From Wolbachia endosymbiont of Armadillidium arcangelii (GTDB lineage: Bacteria > Pseudomonadota > Alphaproteobacteria > Rickettsiales > Anaplasmataceae): 64,000 nt of DNA. The stretch is from the NCBI RefSeq assembly GCF_040207875.1, contig NZ_CP157942.1, positions 1,364,001 through 1,428,000 on the forward strand, in the 5' to 3' direction. The position numbers were made by a program, and so were the translations under genes. Shown here in pieces: positions 27,202 to 38,239 of this stretch (position 1 is its first letter; every line of letters begins with the position of its first letter). The notes under the pieces are model-generated. The model saw only the letters and a program-made list of their open reading frames with translations, made no database searches and was not told the origin of the DNA.

Positions 27202-28196
27202 CACTGCCATTAAGTTAAGAGAAAGAGAAGTTAAGATTGGACAAAAAATTTGAAGCGATTGATAATTATGGTAAATACTAGGGTGAATTTTTAAGAAAAG
27301 GGAGTCTGAAAAGTGCAAGTTATTTAAAAAAGTAATAATTGCAGGTTATTTTGCAAAGAATGTACTAATGCAATGATACTGAAAAGATATCTTGAATTTA
27401 AAACACATGTTTTCTAGCTCTTTTCTGGTAGTTGAGTGAACGAATATCAGATATCTTATGACGATCAACTCTTCTCCCTTTTCTTACCACTAAAGTGTTC
27501 ATCAAAAATAACTGTGATAGTCGATCCATAATGCAGTCTATGTCTGACTCTGTAGAAAAAATATCAAAGGCTAAGTTTTTAATCGCATTAAATGAGACAG
27601 ATTTATTGATGCTTTTTTTTAGTTTACTATTCTGTGCGCTCAACGTCTCTTCATCATCTTCTATCATGATACTTTCTAGATTACTGATGAAGATAGTTGA
27701 CCAAAAATCCTACTTGATAGTTTCAATACTTTTTCCTGTGAAATTCTCTAAATTTAATCTTCCCTTCAGCCTAGAAAAAAATGTTTCTACTCCCCAGCGC
27801 AAGTAATATAATCTCTCAAACTCTTCGACTGTAAAACTTTGCTCATCTAACAGAGATGTTACTAACACTTCAACTTCTCCAGAAGAAAGTATTATTTTGA
27901 CTAACCTGAATTTCATCTCATCAGGTAATCCTAGCTTTCGTAGCTGTCTTGCTACTTTAATAGGTGCGGTAGACACTACCACCATACTAGATGGGCTTTC
28001 CGGCTTAAACATAGCGTTTATTTCATTGAAAGACGAACTTGGACAGCGAATTATATAATTGATTTTCCTTCCTGTAAGCTCAGCAAGAAATCGATAAGAT
28101 ACGTATCCTCTATCACAGATTAACAAATCGTCTGATTTTATGGATTCAAGCATACCGATCGCTAAATCAACCTCATAGCTGTCACCTCTACTTAGC
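27202..28196 (-). mobile_element. IS4-family element copy A, truncated
   Basis: The 3' two thirds of the IS4 element also seen at 29334-32750 and 44693-46267. It starts with the CACTGCCATTAAGTTAA end at 27202 and stops at 28196, where an IS481 element begins. It lies inverted relative to copy B, forming an inverted repeat of about 0.9 kb around the IS481. Confidence 0.85.
27398..28196 (-). pseudogene. IS4-family transposase copy A, N-terminus missing
   Basis: Matches residues from 'SRGDSYEVDLAIGML' to the C-terminus ('YQKRARKHVF') of the intact transposase at 29429. It carries a TAG where copy B has CAG ('ETIK-stop-DF' at about 27713), the same nonsense as copy C. The N-terminal 160 residues are replaced by IS481 sequence. 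Confidence 0.85.
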
Positions 28197-29333
28197 TGTA
28201 ATAGTTTAGATTTGATCTGACAGGTTAATAAAGTAAGATAAAAATACAAACAAATTTTAAAGGAGTGTCAGATATGAGTACAACACAAGAAAAAATACTA
28301 AAACCAAAGTTAGGATTGCTAGAACTTGCAAAGCAATTAGGAAATGTATCACAGGCGTATGGGATATTCAAGGGATACATTTTACCGCTTCAAAGAACTG
28401 TATGAAACAGGAGGAGAAGAGGCTTTACACGAGATAAGCAAAAGCAAGCCATTGTATGCAAATAGAGTGTCGGAGGATATAGAAAAAGCAGTAGTTGAAA
28501 TAGCAATAGAGTTTCCAGTATACGGACAAGAAAGAGCAGCAAACGAACTGAAAAAGAGAGATCTCTGCAAGTGGAATAAGATCAGTGTGGCAAAGAAACG
28601 ATCTTGAAAACTTTAAAAAGAGGTTAAAGGCATTAGAAGCAAAAGTAGCTCAGGATGGTATCATTTTAACAGAAGAACAGATAACAGCTCTAGAAAAGGC
28701 TAAGGAAGAAAAAGAGGCCCATGGAGAAATTGAAACAGAGCATCCAGGATACTTAGGTAGCCAAGACAGTTATTATGTTGGTAATATCAAAGGTATTGGA
28801 CGAATTTACCAGCAAACCTTTGTTGATACCTATTCCAGAGTTGCTTTTGCTAAGCTTTACACAGAAAGGACTGCTATCACAGCTGCAGATCTTCTTAATG
28901 ATAGGGTAGTACCGTTCTTTGATGAACAGATTGCTACGTGTTTTGACGGATCGTGGTACAGAGTATTGTGGCAAACCTGAAAATCACAGCTATATTTAGG
29001 GGTAGAAAATATTGATCATTCTCGAACCAACTCCACAGACTAATGGCATATGTGAAAGGTTCCACAGAAGATGAATGTTACAATATTATCTTTAGAAAGA
29101 AAATTTACACCTCTTTGGCAGAACTTCAGTTAGACGTAGACCATTGGGTGCATTCTTACAATAGATCTAGACCACATTCAGGTAAATATTGCTATGGCTA
29201 TGCAAACCTTTTTTGATAGTATGCATATTGCTTATCAGAAAAATATTGATAGCATTAAACAGGATGCTGATATCGGTTTTCAATTCTTCTGTCAGATAAT
29301 TCATGCCTGTCAGATCAAGTCTAAACTATTACA
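28197..29333 (+). mobile_element. IS481-family element, decayed
   Basis: 1137 bp bounded by near-perfect inverted repeats: TGTAATAGTTTAGATTTGAT at 28197 and its complement ending at 29333 (one mismatch in 28). It sits between IS4 copy A and IS4 copy B. No target duplication is visible because the two flanks come from different IS4 copies. Confidence 0.8.
28274..29330 (+). pseudogene. IS481-family transposase, multiple frame breaks
   Basis: Starts at ATG 28274 ('MSTTQEKILKPKLGLLELAKQLGNVSQA'). It then shifts frame several times: a helix-turn-helix part ('MGYSRDTFYRFKELYETGG'), then the integrase core ('YYVGNIKGIGRIYQQTFVDTYSRVAFAKLY', 'TDRGTEYCGKP'), then a C-terminal piece ('FFDSMHIAYQKN'). 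At least five lesions make it non-functional. A second copy with different damage lies at 43098-44692 on the minus strand. Confidence 0.8.
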
Positions 29334-29428
29334 CATTAAGTTAAGGGAAAGTGATGGACTGTATTGTAAAATCAGGTAAGATCCACAAATTAAAAGAAGT
29401 AATGACATGAGTAAAAAAAAGAATAATC

Positions 29429-30706
29429 ATGTTTATAAAAAATAAATTGATGAGTTTAAACTTTATAAACGCACACAGAGCATCCTCAAAAGACTTCTCA
29501 CGAAAAAGAAAGCTGCCCTTCATTAATGTATTTCTCCTGATTTTTAGAAAGAGTGTAAAGTCATTACAAGTAATGCTTAATGAGTTTGTTCTGCATACAA
29601 GAAAAGATTACACAATTACGGCAAGTGCATTTACTCAAGCAAGAAAGAAGCTAAAGCATACTGCGTTTTCAGAGTTAAATGATGATATAGTTTCCCTATA
29701 CTACCAAGATCAGGAATTTAAAACCCACCATGGCTTCAGAGTACTTGCATTTGATGCTTCAATACTGATTCTGCCAAAGAGCGACAAAATAATAGGCGAG
29801 TTTGGCTCAAGAGCAGTATGGAATGGAATCCAGAGATTTGAAGACTATACAAGTGCAACCTTTGAAGTTTGCTACGATGTGCTAAATAATATTGCAATAA
29901 AATCTGCGCTAAGTAGAGGTGACAGCTATGAGGTTGATTTAGCGATCGGTATGCTTGAATCCATAAAATCAGACGATTTGTTAATCTGTGATAGAGGATA
30001 CGTATCTTATCGATTTCTTGCTGAGCTTACAGGAAGGAAAATCAATTATATAATTCGCTGTCCAAGTTCGTCTTTCAATGAAATAAACGCTATGTTTAAG
30101 CCGGAAAGCCCATCTAGTATGGTGGTAGTGTCTACCGCACCTATTAAAGTAGCAAGACAGCTACGAAAGCTAGGATTACCTGATGAGATGAAATTCAGGT
30201 TAGTCAAAATAATACTTTCTTCTGGAGAAGTTGAAGTGTTAGTAACATCTCTGTTAGATGAGCAAAGTTTTACAGTCGAAGAGTTTGAGAGATTATATTA
30301 CTTGCGCTGGGGAGTAGAAACATTTTTTTCTAGGCTGAAGGGAAGATTAAATTTAGAGAATTTCACAGGAAAAAGTATTGAAACTATCAAGCAGGATTTT
30401 TGGTCAACTATCTTCATCAGTAATCTAGAAAGTATCATGATAGAAGATGATGAAGAGACATTGAGCGCACAGAATAGTAAACTAAAAAAAAGCATCAATA
30501 AATCTGTCTCATTTAATGCGATTAAAAACTTAGCCTTTGATATTTTTTCTACAGAGTCAGACATAGACTGCATTATGGATCGACTATCACAGTTATTTTT
30601 GATGAACACTTTAGTGGTAAGAAAAGGGAGAAGAGTTGATCGTCATAAGATATCTGATATTCGTTCACTCAACTACCAGAAAAGAGCTAGAAAACATGTG
30701 TTTTAA
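29429..30706 (+). CDS. IS4-family transposase, intact
   Basis: A 425-residue DDE transposase. The first Asp is in 'LAFDASILILP' (about 110), the second in 'LICDRGYVSYRF' (about 188), and the IS4 signature Y-xx-R-xxx-E-xxxxxx-K is 'YYLRWGVETFFSRLK' (about 289-303). This is the only one of the three copies in the window with an unbroken frame: at the site where copies A and C have TAG, it has CAG (about 30393). It may therefore be able to mobilise the others. The insertion of IS630-IS5 downstream leaves the coding part untouched. Confidence 0.92.
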   Translation: MFIKNKLMSLNFINAHRASSKDFSRKRKLPFINVFLLIFRKSVKSLQVMLNEFVLHTRKDYTITASAFTQARKKLKHTAFSELNDDIVSLYYQDQEFKTHHGFRVLAFDASILILPKSDKIIGEFGSRAVWNGIQRFEDYTSATFEVCYDVLNNIAIKSALSRGDSYEVDLAIGMLESIKSDDLLICDRGYVSYRFLAELTGRKINYIIRCPSSSFNEINAMFKPESPSSMVVVSTAPIKVARQLRKLGLPDEMKFRLVKIILSSGEVEVLVTSLLDEQSFTVEEFERLYYLRWGVETFFSRLKGRLNLENFTGKSIETIKQDFWSTIFISNLESIMIEDDEETLSAQNSKLKKSINKSVSFNAIKNLAFDIFSTESDIDCIMDRLSQLFLMNTLVVRKGRRVDRHKISDIRSLNYQKRARKHVF

Positions 30707-30783
30707 ATTCAAGATATCTTTTCAGTATCATTGCATTAGTACATTCTTTGCAAAATAACCTGCAATTATTACTTTTTTAAATA

Positions 30784-31710
30784 TAGCTCTTTTCATAATA
30801 GTACAAACGAGGTAAAATAAGATTTTATAGTAGTGAAGGTAAGTATGCCAGCAGCATATAGTTATGATTTAAGAAAAAAAGCAATGGAATCACTAGAAGA
30901 AGGATAAAGCAGAGAAGCAGTGGCAGCAAGATTTAAAATTGGAAGAACTACGTTATGGGAGTGGCAGCAAAGAAAAAAAGAAACAGGAGATTTTCAGTCA
31001 AAAAAACTTGGAAATGGAGGTTATAATCACAAAATTACTGACTGGAATAAATTTACTGAATTTGCTAAAAAATATGGTGGAAAAACTCTATCGGAAATGG
31101 CTAAGCTTTGGAGCAATGTTAGTATCCCAACGATTCATCGAGCTCTTAAAAAAATTGGACTCACACGCAAAAAAAGACATATGGATACAAAGAAAGGGAC
31201 GAAGAAAAACGCGCTGAATTTTTGAAAATTATAGCAACAAAAGAACCTCAAAACTTAGTTTATATAGATGAGTCTGGCATTGATAACACCGAGGACTACC
31301 CTTATGGATATTGCCAGAAGGGACAGAGGTTTTATGCTCTAAAATCTGGTAAAAAAATTCAACGAATCAGTGTGATTGCAGCCTTAAACGGCAGAAAAAT
31401 AGTTGTTCCGTTAACATTTGAAGGCCACTGTAATATGTTAATAAATGGTTTGAGCAGTTTTTGACACCGATCTGGACAAACTTTGATAATGCTACTTTTC
31501 ATAAGTCTAATAAGATTACTGAATTTGCTAAAGGAGTTGGCGCAGAAATTTTATATCTACCGCCTTATTCTCCCGATTTTAACAAAATTGAGCATCATTG
31601 GTTTGCTATAAAAAACAGAGCTAGGAAAAACATCCCTCTATTCACATCTTTTCGTCATGCTGTTGATTCCGCTTTTCTATAAGCTTTTCGGATTATTATG
31701 AAAAGAGCTA
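30784..31710 (+). mobile_element. IS630-family element, copy 2
   Basis: Identical in layout to 10052-10978 (constant offset 20732). Flanked by TA at 30782-30783 and 31711-31712. Inserted in the 3' non-coding tail of IS4 copy B; the unoccupied target (TTTTTTAAATAACTTGCA) is seen at about 46139-46156. Confidence 0.87.
30845..31682 (+). pseudogene. IS630-family transposase (dead copy 2)
   Basis: Carries the same early TAA (30905-30907) and the same two frame changes as the copy at 10113-10950. Shared lesions show that both derive from one already inactive element. The domain content is as in copy 1: helix-turn-helix, then DDE with 'YIDESGIDN' and 'SPDFNKIEHHW'. Confidence 0.85.
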
Positions 31711-31713
31711 TAA

Positions 31714-32629
31714 GAGGTTGTCCACAAATCAAGAAATAAGTAGTATATAAAGGCAGAATATTGAGGTAAGAGATGAGGAAAAAATATCCAACAGATTTAA
31801 GTAAAAGGGAATGGTCCCGAATAGAAAAACACTTCAGGGTATCGTATAAGAAAGGAGGAAGGCCGCCAAAATACAGTAAGTGTGAGATACTGAATGCAAT
31901 TCTTTATGTACTGCGCACAGGATGTCAATGGCGCAATTTACCACACGATTTTCCGTTGTGGAAGGCTGTGCATGAACAGTTTAGAAGATGGAAAAAGCAG
32001 AGGATTTTTGAGAAAGTGAACTATGATATCACTAAATATAGTAGGTCAAAAATGGGAAGAAGTGAGGAGCCAAGCGCATGCATAGTGGATAGTCAATCGG
32101 TAAAAATCACGGAAAAAGGGGGGTCAAAGGTTATGATGGTGCAAAAAAAGTAAATGGGAGAAAAAGACATATAATCACAGATACTCAAGGATTTGTGCTT
32201 GGTTGCTATGTAGGAGCTGCAAGCGAAAATGACAGAGATGGGGTGAAGATGGTATTGGACAATATGAAAGAAAAATACAGCAATATTAAGAAAATGTGGG
32301 CTGATATGGGGTACCAAGGAAAAGATTTAAAAACCCATATAGAGGAAGAACATGGGATAGATATTGAAATTGTGAAAAGACCTCCATGTAGGTTTTGGGT
32401 GCATAAAGATACACCACCAGAACTATTGCCACAACGGGATCCTGGATTTGCAGTACAACCGAGAAGGTGGGTGGTAGAGAGGACTTTTGCTTGGATCAAT
32501 AGAAATAGAAGGCTATCAAAGGAGTACGATTTACTTACAACATCTACTGAAAGTTTCATATATCTGGCTATGAGTAAAGTTATGTTAAGTAGGGAATATG
32601 CTTGAATTTAATGGTTTGTGGACAACCTC
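31714..32629 (+). mobile_element. IS5-family element (IS427-like), copy 2
   Basis: Second copy of the 916-bp element at 10982-11897, with the same inverted repeats and TAA on both sides (31711-31713 and 32630-32632). Again directly abutted to the right of the IS630 copy. Confidence 0.85.
31773..32605 (+). CDS. IS5-family transposase, two frames (copy 2)
   Basis: The first frame 31773-32153 and the -1 frame continuing to 32605 repeat the arrangement of copy 1, with the GAAAAAGGGGGG run at about 32110-32125. The products appear identical to those of copy 1. If the shift is programmed, both copies are potentially active; otherwise both are pseudogenes. Confidence 0.7.
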
Positions 32630-32750
32630 TAACTTGCACTTTTCAGACTCCCTTTTCTTAAAAATTCACCCTAGTATTTACCATAATTATCAATCACTTC
32701 AAATTTTTTGTCCAATCTTAACTTCTCTTTCCCTTAACTTAATGGCAGTG

Positions 32751-33851
32751 GTATTGGATCCCCTTGTTTCAAGTACTTGAATCATATGGATTTGAAGTAA
32801 AATTAGTAAACGCAAAATATGTTAAGAATGTGCCTGGAAGAAAATCTGATGATTGCCAGTGGTTACAACAACTGCATAGCTATGGACTGCATTTAGACCA
32901 GATAATCAAATTTGTGTATTACGCAGCTACGCTAGACAACGAGATAACCTAATAAAAAGTGCAGCAGCACACATTCAACGTATGCAAAAAGCGTTAATTC
33001 AAATGAGCATTCAATTGCATAAGGTGATAAGCGATATAACAGGAGTTACTGGCATGCAAATTATTAAAGCAATACTTGAGGGTGAAAGAAATCCAGAAAA
33101 ATTAGCTGAATTAAGAGATGGACGAATAAAAAATGATAAATCTACCATTGCAAAAGCATTAACTATAGAGAGGAACACCTGTTTACACTAAAACAAGAGT
33201 TTGAGCTATACAATATTTATCAGGAAAAAATAGCAGAATGTGATAGAAGTATTGAAGGATATTATAAAACATTTGAGACAAAGTCAGGTGGGAACAAGCT
33301 ATGTAATAAAATAAAGCGTAAGTCTACAAAACATAGGCCAAATTTTGCTATACACGAAGAACTGCATAGAATTACAGGTAGGGAAAAGTTCCAGGACTTG
33401 ATGTAGTAACCATACAAACAATAATTTCAGAAACTGGCATAAACCCTAATAGATGGCGGACAGAAAAACACTTTTCATCGTGGTTAGCCCTGCCAATAAA
33501 ATTACAGGAGAAAAAGTGTTTAGCACAAGAACGCGTAAAGTCATTAATCGTGCTGCAAATGCATTTCGAATAGCTGCTCACTGTGTATCAAGAAGCAACA
33601 GCGGAATAGGTGCGTACTGTAGAAGAATAAAGAGACGACTAGGTGCACCAAAAGCAATCACGGCTACCGCAAGAAAACTAGCATGCATTTTTTATAGTAT
33701 GCTAAAGTATGGGTAAGAATATGTTGAAAAAGGAATGAACTATTATGAAACACGTTACAAAGAGAGAGTTAAAAAAAACTTGATCAAAAAAGCACAGGAA
33801 TTTGGCTACATCTTAGTTCAAAAAGATGAACTGGTTGAGGGAGTTTCTTAG
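32751..33851 (+). pseudogene. IS110-family transposase copy 2, decayed
   Basis: Related to 933-2265. It begins inside the N-terminal domain at the 'VYWIPLFQVLESYGFEVKLVNAKY' point, exactly where the IS4 copy B end abuts. Pieces follow in several frames: 'QKALIQMSIQLHKVISDI', 'EKLAELRDGRIKNDKSTI', 'NKITGEKVFSTRTRKVINRAANAFRI' and 'RLGAPKAITATARKLACI'. It ends near a stop at 33849-33851. The left end and leader are missing here. Confidence 0.8.
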
Positions 33852-33894
33852 AAGGCTTACTTTTCGTTTTAAATGGTAACGTATGGGGTTATAT

Positions 33895-34786
33895 ATGATC
33901 AACAACTTTCTTGGAATTGATGTATCAAAAGATCGCTTTGATGTTTTTCTTTCATTCATAAGTAAAAAAGAAAAGCGTGAAACTAGGAAAAGGAGCTTTA
34001 AGAACGATGATCTTGGGTTTCAAGGTCTGCTGAGTTTTCTACAAAAGCATAATGTGGAAGAAGTAAAGGCATGCATGTGGTTGTTATAGCGAAGCTTTGG
34101 CTGAATTTCTGCACAATGCTGGACATTTTGTTAGTGTTGTAAATCCTTATTGTATTAAATCTTATACAAGGAGTAAGCTCGTAAGACAAAAGAATGATCA
34201 GACTGATGCAGAAATTATTGCTGATTATTGCCAAAGACAGGAACCAACTCGTTGGACACCACCTTCTTCTGAAATGAAAAAATTAAAACATCTTTATCGT
34301 TGCTCAGTTGCGTTAAAAGAATTAGTAAATAACCACCTAGAAAAAAAAGAGAGACTGCCTAAAGAAGTTGCAAATGCTTGGGAGGATCTTGCAACGAATA
34401 TAGTTAAAAAAATAGAAATAATAAAAAACTCCATACGCAAACTATTAAAGCAGCACAAAGAATTGTTGGAAAATTTTCAGCTTCTATTGACTATTCCAGG
34501 AATAGGAGAGGAATCAGCAATAGCTATTTTAGCTGAAATCCCTGACATAAAAGCTTTTAGAGATGCCAGGCAATTGGCAGCATATACAGGAGTTATACCG
34601 AAAAATATAACATCAGGTTCATCTGTACATTCTAAACCAAGATTAAGTAAATCAGGTTACAAACATTACGTAAGGCCCTTTTCTTTCCTGCCATAGTAGC
34701 CAAGAATCACAATCCTATCATTGTGAGTTTTTGCCAAAGACTAAAGAAGAAGGGTAAGCATAATATGGCAATTGTGGGAGCGTAAG
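33895..34786 (+). pseudogene. IS110-family transposase, second subtype, frameshifted
   Basis: Starts 'MINNFLGIDVSKDRFDVFLSF' (DEDD first Asp). It shifts frame near 34075 ('EEVKACM' then 'AEFLHNAGHFVSVVNP'), and continues with 'DQTDAEIIADYCQRQ', 'LTIPGIGEESAIAILAEIP' (helix-hairpin-helix of the C-terminal domain) and 'QLAAYTGVIPK'. It shifts again near 34680 before the last 'PIIVSFCQRLKKKGKHNMAIVGA'. It is distinct in sequence from the 933-2265 type. Confidence 0.8.
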
Positions 34787-35019
34787 CTACTCCATATCAT
34801 TTTCGGTATCCTGACATCCAAAAGTGCTTTTGATCCAAATCATATCAAGAATTACAGAACTAGGATGTTGACTGTAGTTTAAAATCAAAAAATGCTTCCA
34901 ATCCATTCAACATATTCACTAACTGTAATCTGTGTACTGTTACACAATCAGAAGTATTTTTTGATTTTATGATACAGCTTGAGTAATTTTTTTGTTGACT
35001 AGCAAGACGGTTGTAAGTT

Positions 35020-35231
35020 GGAAATATGATATAAAAGAAGCAAGAAGGAAGGTAGCTCTATAAAAAAATATAGTTATCAAAGGCTTGAGCGACCGTAAGA
35101 CGGTAGTATTACACATACGTAGATATCAAGGTACTCAAGCCTATCCTTCGAGACGTTTGAATAGTTGTTTGGGACATACATATGCACCTGTTTACAATCT
35201 TAAATTTTAACTTAAACTCTCGAGGTTCTTT
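35020..35231 (+). ncRNA. Leader of the intact IS110 element, possible bridge RNA
   Basis: About 210 non-coding bases directly upstream of the intact IS110 transposase, with short self-complementary segments (GACCGTAAGACGGT at 35090-35103 and others). In IS110-group elements the left non-coding end encodes the bridge RNA; in the IS1111 group it lies at the right end. I cannot assign the subgroup, so this is a positional inference. No strong promoter box is claimed. Confidence 0.3.
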
Positions 35232-36179
35232 ATGGTTATATCTTATCAAAATTTTATTGGCATTGATATCGGAAAACTTGAATTTGTCATTGCAGTGAAT
35301 GAACAAAAAAGTGTTATCAAGTTTGACAATAGTTGTTCTGGCTGGAAACAATTTTACCAAAAATTTTCAAATATCTTACCCAATTCCATGATAATTTTAG
35401 AAGCTACAGGAGGCTATGAGCTTGGCTTATTGTATTTTCTTATTGACAGAAACATTGCTGTGCATCGTGCTAATACTCGTCAAGTTAAAAACTTCATTCT
35501 ATCTCATGGAACTTTGGCAAAGACTGACAATCTGGATGCAAAAGCGCTTGCCCAATATGGTGTTGAGCGTTGTGGACGTCTGCAGCTATTTACACCTATC
35601 TCAAAAGAACAAACCACCTTATTTACACTTTGTCAGCGTCGTGATGATATTACAAAAATGCTTGTTCAAGAAAAAAATAGGCTTAAAACTCCTGGAAATG
35701 ATTACATTAAGGAAAGTTGTCAACAAACTATTGAATTCCTCAATAATCAGGTAGAAAAGCTTGATCAAGCTATACAAAAAATAGTCAATGAAAACCCTGA
35801 ACTGAACCGATACCAGAAGATTCTTGAAACAGTTCCTGGAATAGGTAGAAAAACCTCTCAATGTTTATTGTGCCTTATACCGGAACTTGGTTCCTTAAAC
35901 AAAAGGCAAGTTGCAAGCCTTGCAGGTGTTGCACCTCATCCTAAGGAAAGTGGTAAAGCTATTGGTTACCGAAGGATTATAGGTGGAAGAAGTAACGTTC
36001 GTTCAAAGCTTTTCACAGCTGCTATGGCTGCTAGAAACTCCAAGTCAGAACTTGCTGCTTTTTATTGTAAGCTTATTGATAGTGGTAAAAGAAAGATGGT
36101 AGCACTCACTGCACTTATGCGTAAAATTATAGTCATCGCCAATGCCAGACTTAAAGAAGCAATTAATTTGCATGTTTAG
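35232..36179 (+). CDS. IS110-family transposase, intact
   Basis: A 315-residue recombinase with the N-terminal RuvC-like DEDD domain ('FIGIDIGKLEFVIAV' with Asp near 11; 'ILEATGGYELGLL' with Glu near 56; 'LAKTDNLDAKALAQYG' with Asp near 98 and 101) and the C-terminal Tnp_20 domain with the helix-hairpin-helix 'LETVPGIGRKTSQCLL', 'LASLAGVAP' and the catalytic-Ser-type region 'GGRSNVRSKLFTAAMAA'. No frame damage is present. It is one of three uninterrupted transposases in this IS cluster and could still move. Confidence 0.92.
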   Translation: MVISYQNFIGIDIGKLEFVIAVNEQKSVIKFDNSCSGWKQFYQKFSNILPNSMIILEATGGYELGLLYFLIDRNIAVHRANTRQVKNFILSHGTLAKTDNLDAKALAQYGVERCGRLQLFTPISKEQTTLFTLCQRRDDITKMLVQEKNRLKTPGNDYIKESCQQTIEFLNNQVEKLDQAIQKIVNENPELNRYQKILETVPGIGRKTSQCLLCLIPELGSLNKRQVASLAGVAPHPKESGKAIGYRRIIGGRSNVRSKLFTAAMAARNSKSELAAFYCKLIDSGKRKMVALTALMRKIIVIANARLKEAINLHV

Positions 36180-36209
36180 AAATTTACATGGCAATAATTA
36201 AAATTAGTT

Positions 36210-36254
36210 AATGAATATGTGCGTCCACACACACACTAAACGCACATATTCATT
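36210..36254. repeat. Perfect 15-bp inverted repeat beside IS110 right end
   Basis: AATGAATATGTGCGT (36210-36224) and its exact complement (36240-36254) flank a 15-base CA-rich loop, 31 bases after the transposase stop. It could be a transcription terminator without a T-run, or a structured right end of the element. Confidence 0.6.
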
Positions 36255-36261
36255 GGCTTAA

Positions 36262-37050
36262 GCAAGGTAGTAGCTGTTTGATATAAAATTCTATTCTTAT
36301 ACGACAAAACGGGGTTTTATTGCCATATGAAGTTGCAAAATTACACAAATAAAAAATTTTTAAACATAGTTGATATCTTTCTTTAAGATCGTTTAGCACT
36401 CCCAACCAATCCCTCACTTTCAGCCAAATAAAACTTCTTTTCTGCCATTTTGCTAATATGTTATACATACATTTACTTACGCAACTCCTTAAAAAACCAT
36501 AAACACTATTGGGTATACGGATTGCAGTGGACAACTGCGCCATTCATTAATTATAGGCAGTAATTATACTTGATATCTCTGCTGCCGATATTTTGTGATC
36601 ATGTATTTCCTCAACATGTGAAGCTATATCTCTATAGCTCATACCACTGGCAAATGTGCTCAAAATCTTCGTTTCAAGCTCTGTTGTTTGCCTTTTTTTG
36701 ACTATTTGCGGCTCAAAATTTCCTTCTCTATCTCTTGGCGTTAACAGCTCAAATGAGTTGTACGTAAAGTTTTTCCCATTTCTTCGATTATTTTCTTCAC
36801 TTTCAGCTAATAAATGGTTTTCTATTTCACCTTCTAGACTCGCCTCCAGCAGCTTTTTTATAAATGGTGTTAATGCTCCCTCCTTTCCTGTCAACGGTCT
36901 TCCTTCTCGTATAGACGACAGGTTTCCAACTCTTTATAATCTACCAATCCGTTAGTTCTGTTTACTACTTTTTGACTCATTGTCAAACCTCCATTTTTTT
37001 ATATCAATTTATTACTTTTTTTTCGGTTTGACACACTTTTTTGAACATTC
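36262..37050 (-). pseudogene. IS256 (mutator)-type transposase, partial copy 1
   Basis: On the minus strand the 5' end near 37050 (GTGTCAAACC) leads into 'MSQKVVNRT'-like codons. After a break comes 'MTGKEGALTPFIKKLLEASLEGEIENHL' (36547-36894) with 'RDREGNFEPQIVKKRQTTELE' and 'SYRDIASHVEEIHDHKISAAEISSI', the conserved N-terminal region of mutator-type transposases. Then a broken piece to about 36262 skips the catalytic centre. Part of it duplicates 37590-38100. Confidence 0.75.
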
Positions 37051-38232
37051 CCCTGCATTTTTAATTCAACTCAATTTTCAATCTACCAGGAAAGAAGATG
37101 TCAAGTTGAGATACAGTTAAAGCCCAATTAGGCAGAGCCATTTTTGCTCTACTTTCTTTATAGCACAATATACCTGTTTATACAAGGCATTTATGCTAGT
37201 AAATGAGCCCTTGGTTTTGGTGAATTTCCTAATTTGCCTATGTAGCCCCTCTATGGGATTAGTAGTATAGATTATCCTCCTAACTGGGTCGGAATACTTA
37301 AAATAACCAGATAGGTTTTCCCAATTATTCTGCCAAGATTATAGGGTACTTTGTGCCCCATTTTTCATCTAATTCCAACAGATAATTCTCGGCAATTTCC
37401 TTACTTGAAGCTTTTCTTTAAATCACTCAAAAAACTCTTTACTAGCTACATACTTCAGTGAGTTACGTATCTGATGCACTATACACATTCTGCATTAGGG
37501 AACACACCGTTTATTGCTGCAGGAAAGCTTTTTAGCCCATCTACACATGCAATTAGAATATCTTCCACTCCTCTCTCTTTGAGATCATTTAGTACTCCCA
37601 ACCAGAACTTCACTTTCAGCTAAATAAAACTTCTTTTCTGCCATTTTGCTAATATATTATACATACATTTACTTACACAACTCCTTAAAAAACCATGAAA
37701 ACTATCGGATATACAGACTGCAGCGGACGACTACGCCATTCGTTGATTACTGTTTGTCAGTAATACTTGATATCTCTGCCGCCGATATTTTGTGATCGTA
37801 AATTTCCTCAATATGTGACGCTATATCTCCATGCCACTGGCAAATGTGCTTAAGACCTTTGCTTCAAGTTCTGTTGTTTGTCTTTTTCTAACTATTTGGG
37901 GTTCAAAGCTTCCTTCCCTGTCTCTAGGTGTTAACAACTCAAATGAGTTGTACGTAAAGTTTTTCCCATTTCTTCGATTATTTTCTTCGCTTTCACCAGA
38001 CAAGTGGTGTTCTATTTCACCTTCTAGACTCGCCTCCAGCAGCTTTTTTATAAATGGTGTTAATGCTCCCTCCTTTCCTGTCAACGGTCTTCCTTCTCGT
38101 ATAGACGACAGGTTTCTAATTCTTTATAATCTACCAAACCGGTAGTTTTATTTACTTGACTCATGTCAAACCTCCGTTTTTTATATCAATTATATTTTTA
38201 TTTCTTGGTTTGACACAGTTTATTTAACACTC
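37051..38232 (-). pseudogene. IS256 (mutator)-type transposase, decayed copy 2
   Basis: The N-terminal part (37821-38084) is about 90% alike to copy 1. The middle and C-terminal pieces lie at 37080-37600 in several frames ('CVDGLKSFPAAINGVFPNAE', 'IHQIRNSLKYV', 'NPIEGLHRQIRKFTKTKGSF'), including the mutator signature region. The outer end near 38232 has GTTTATTTAACACTCCC in reverse, the same tract as at 3031-3046. Confidence 0.75.
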
Positions 38233-38239
38233 CCTTTAT

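Larger units (their letters stand above)
29334..32750 (+). mobile_element. IS4-family element copy B, carrying an IS630-IS5 insertion
   Basis: The element starts at CATTAAGTTAAGGG (29334; the outer CACTGC bases are missing) and ends CCCTTAACTTAATGGCAGTG at 32750. Its 3' non-coding part is split at 30782 by the IS630-IS5 pair (30784-32629). The uninterrupted version is preserved in copy C at 46140-46160. Without the insertion it would be about 1.57 kb. Confidence 0.85.

Noticed and set aside
36210..36254. Possible CRISPR-like repeat
   Set aside because: Only a single hairpin; no regularly spaced repeats anywhere in the window.
36250..36543. Minus-strand 97-codon frame as an independent gene
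   Set aside because: It reads partly through decayed IS256 sequence duplicated at 37590-37740; no coding features of its own.
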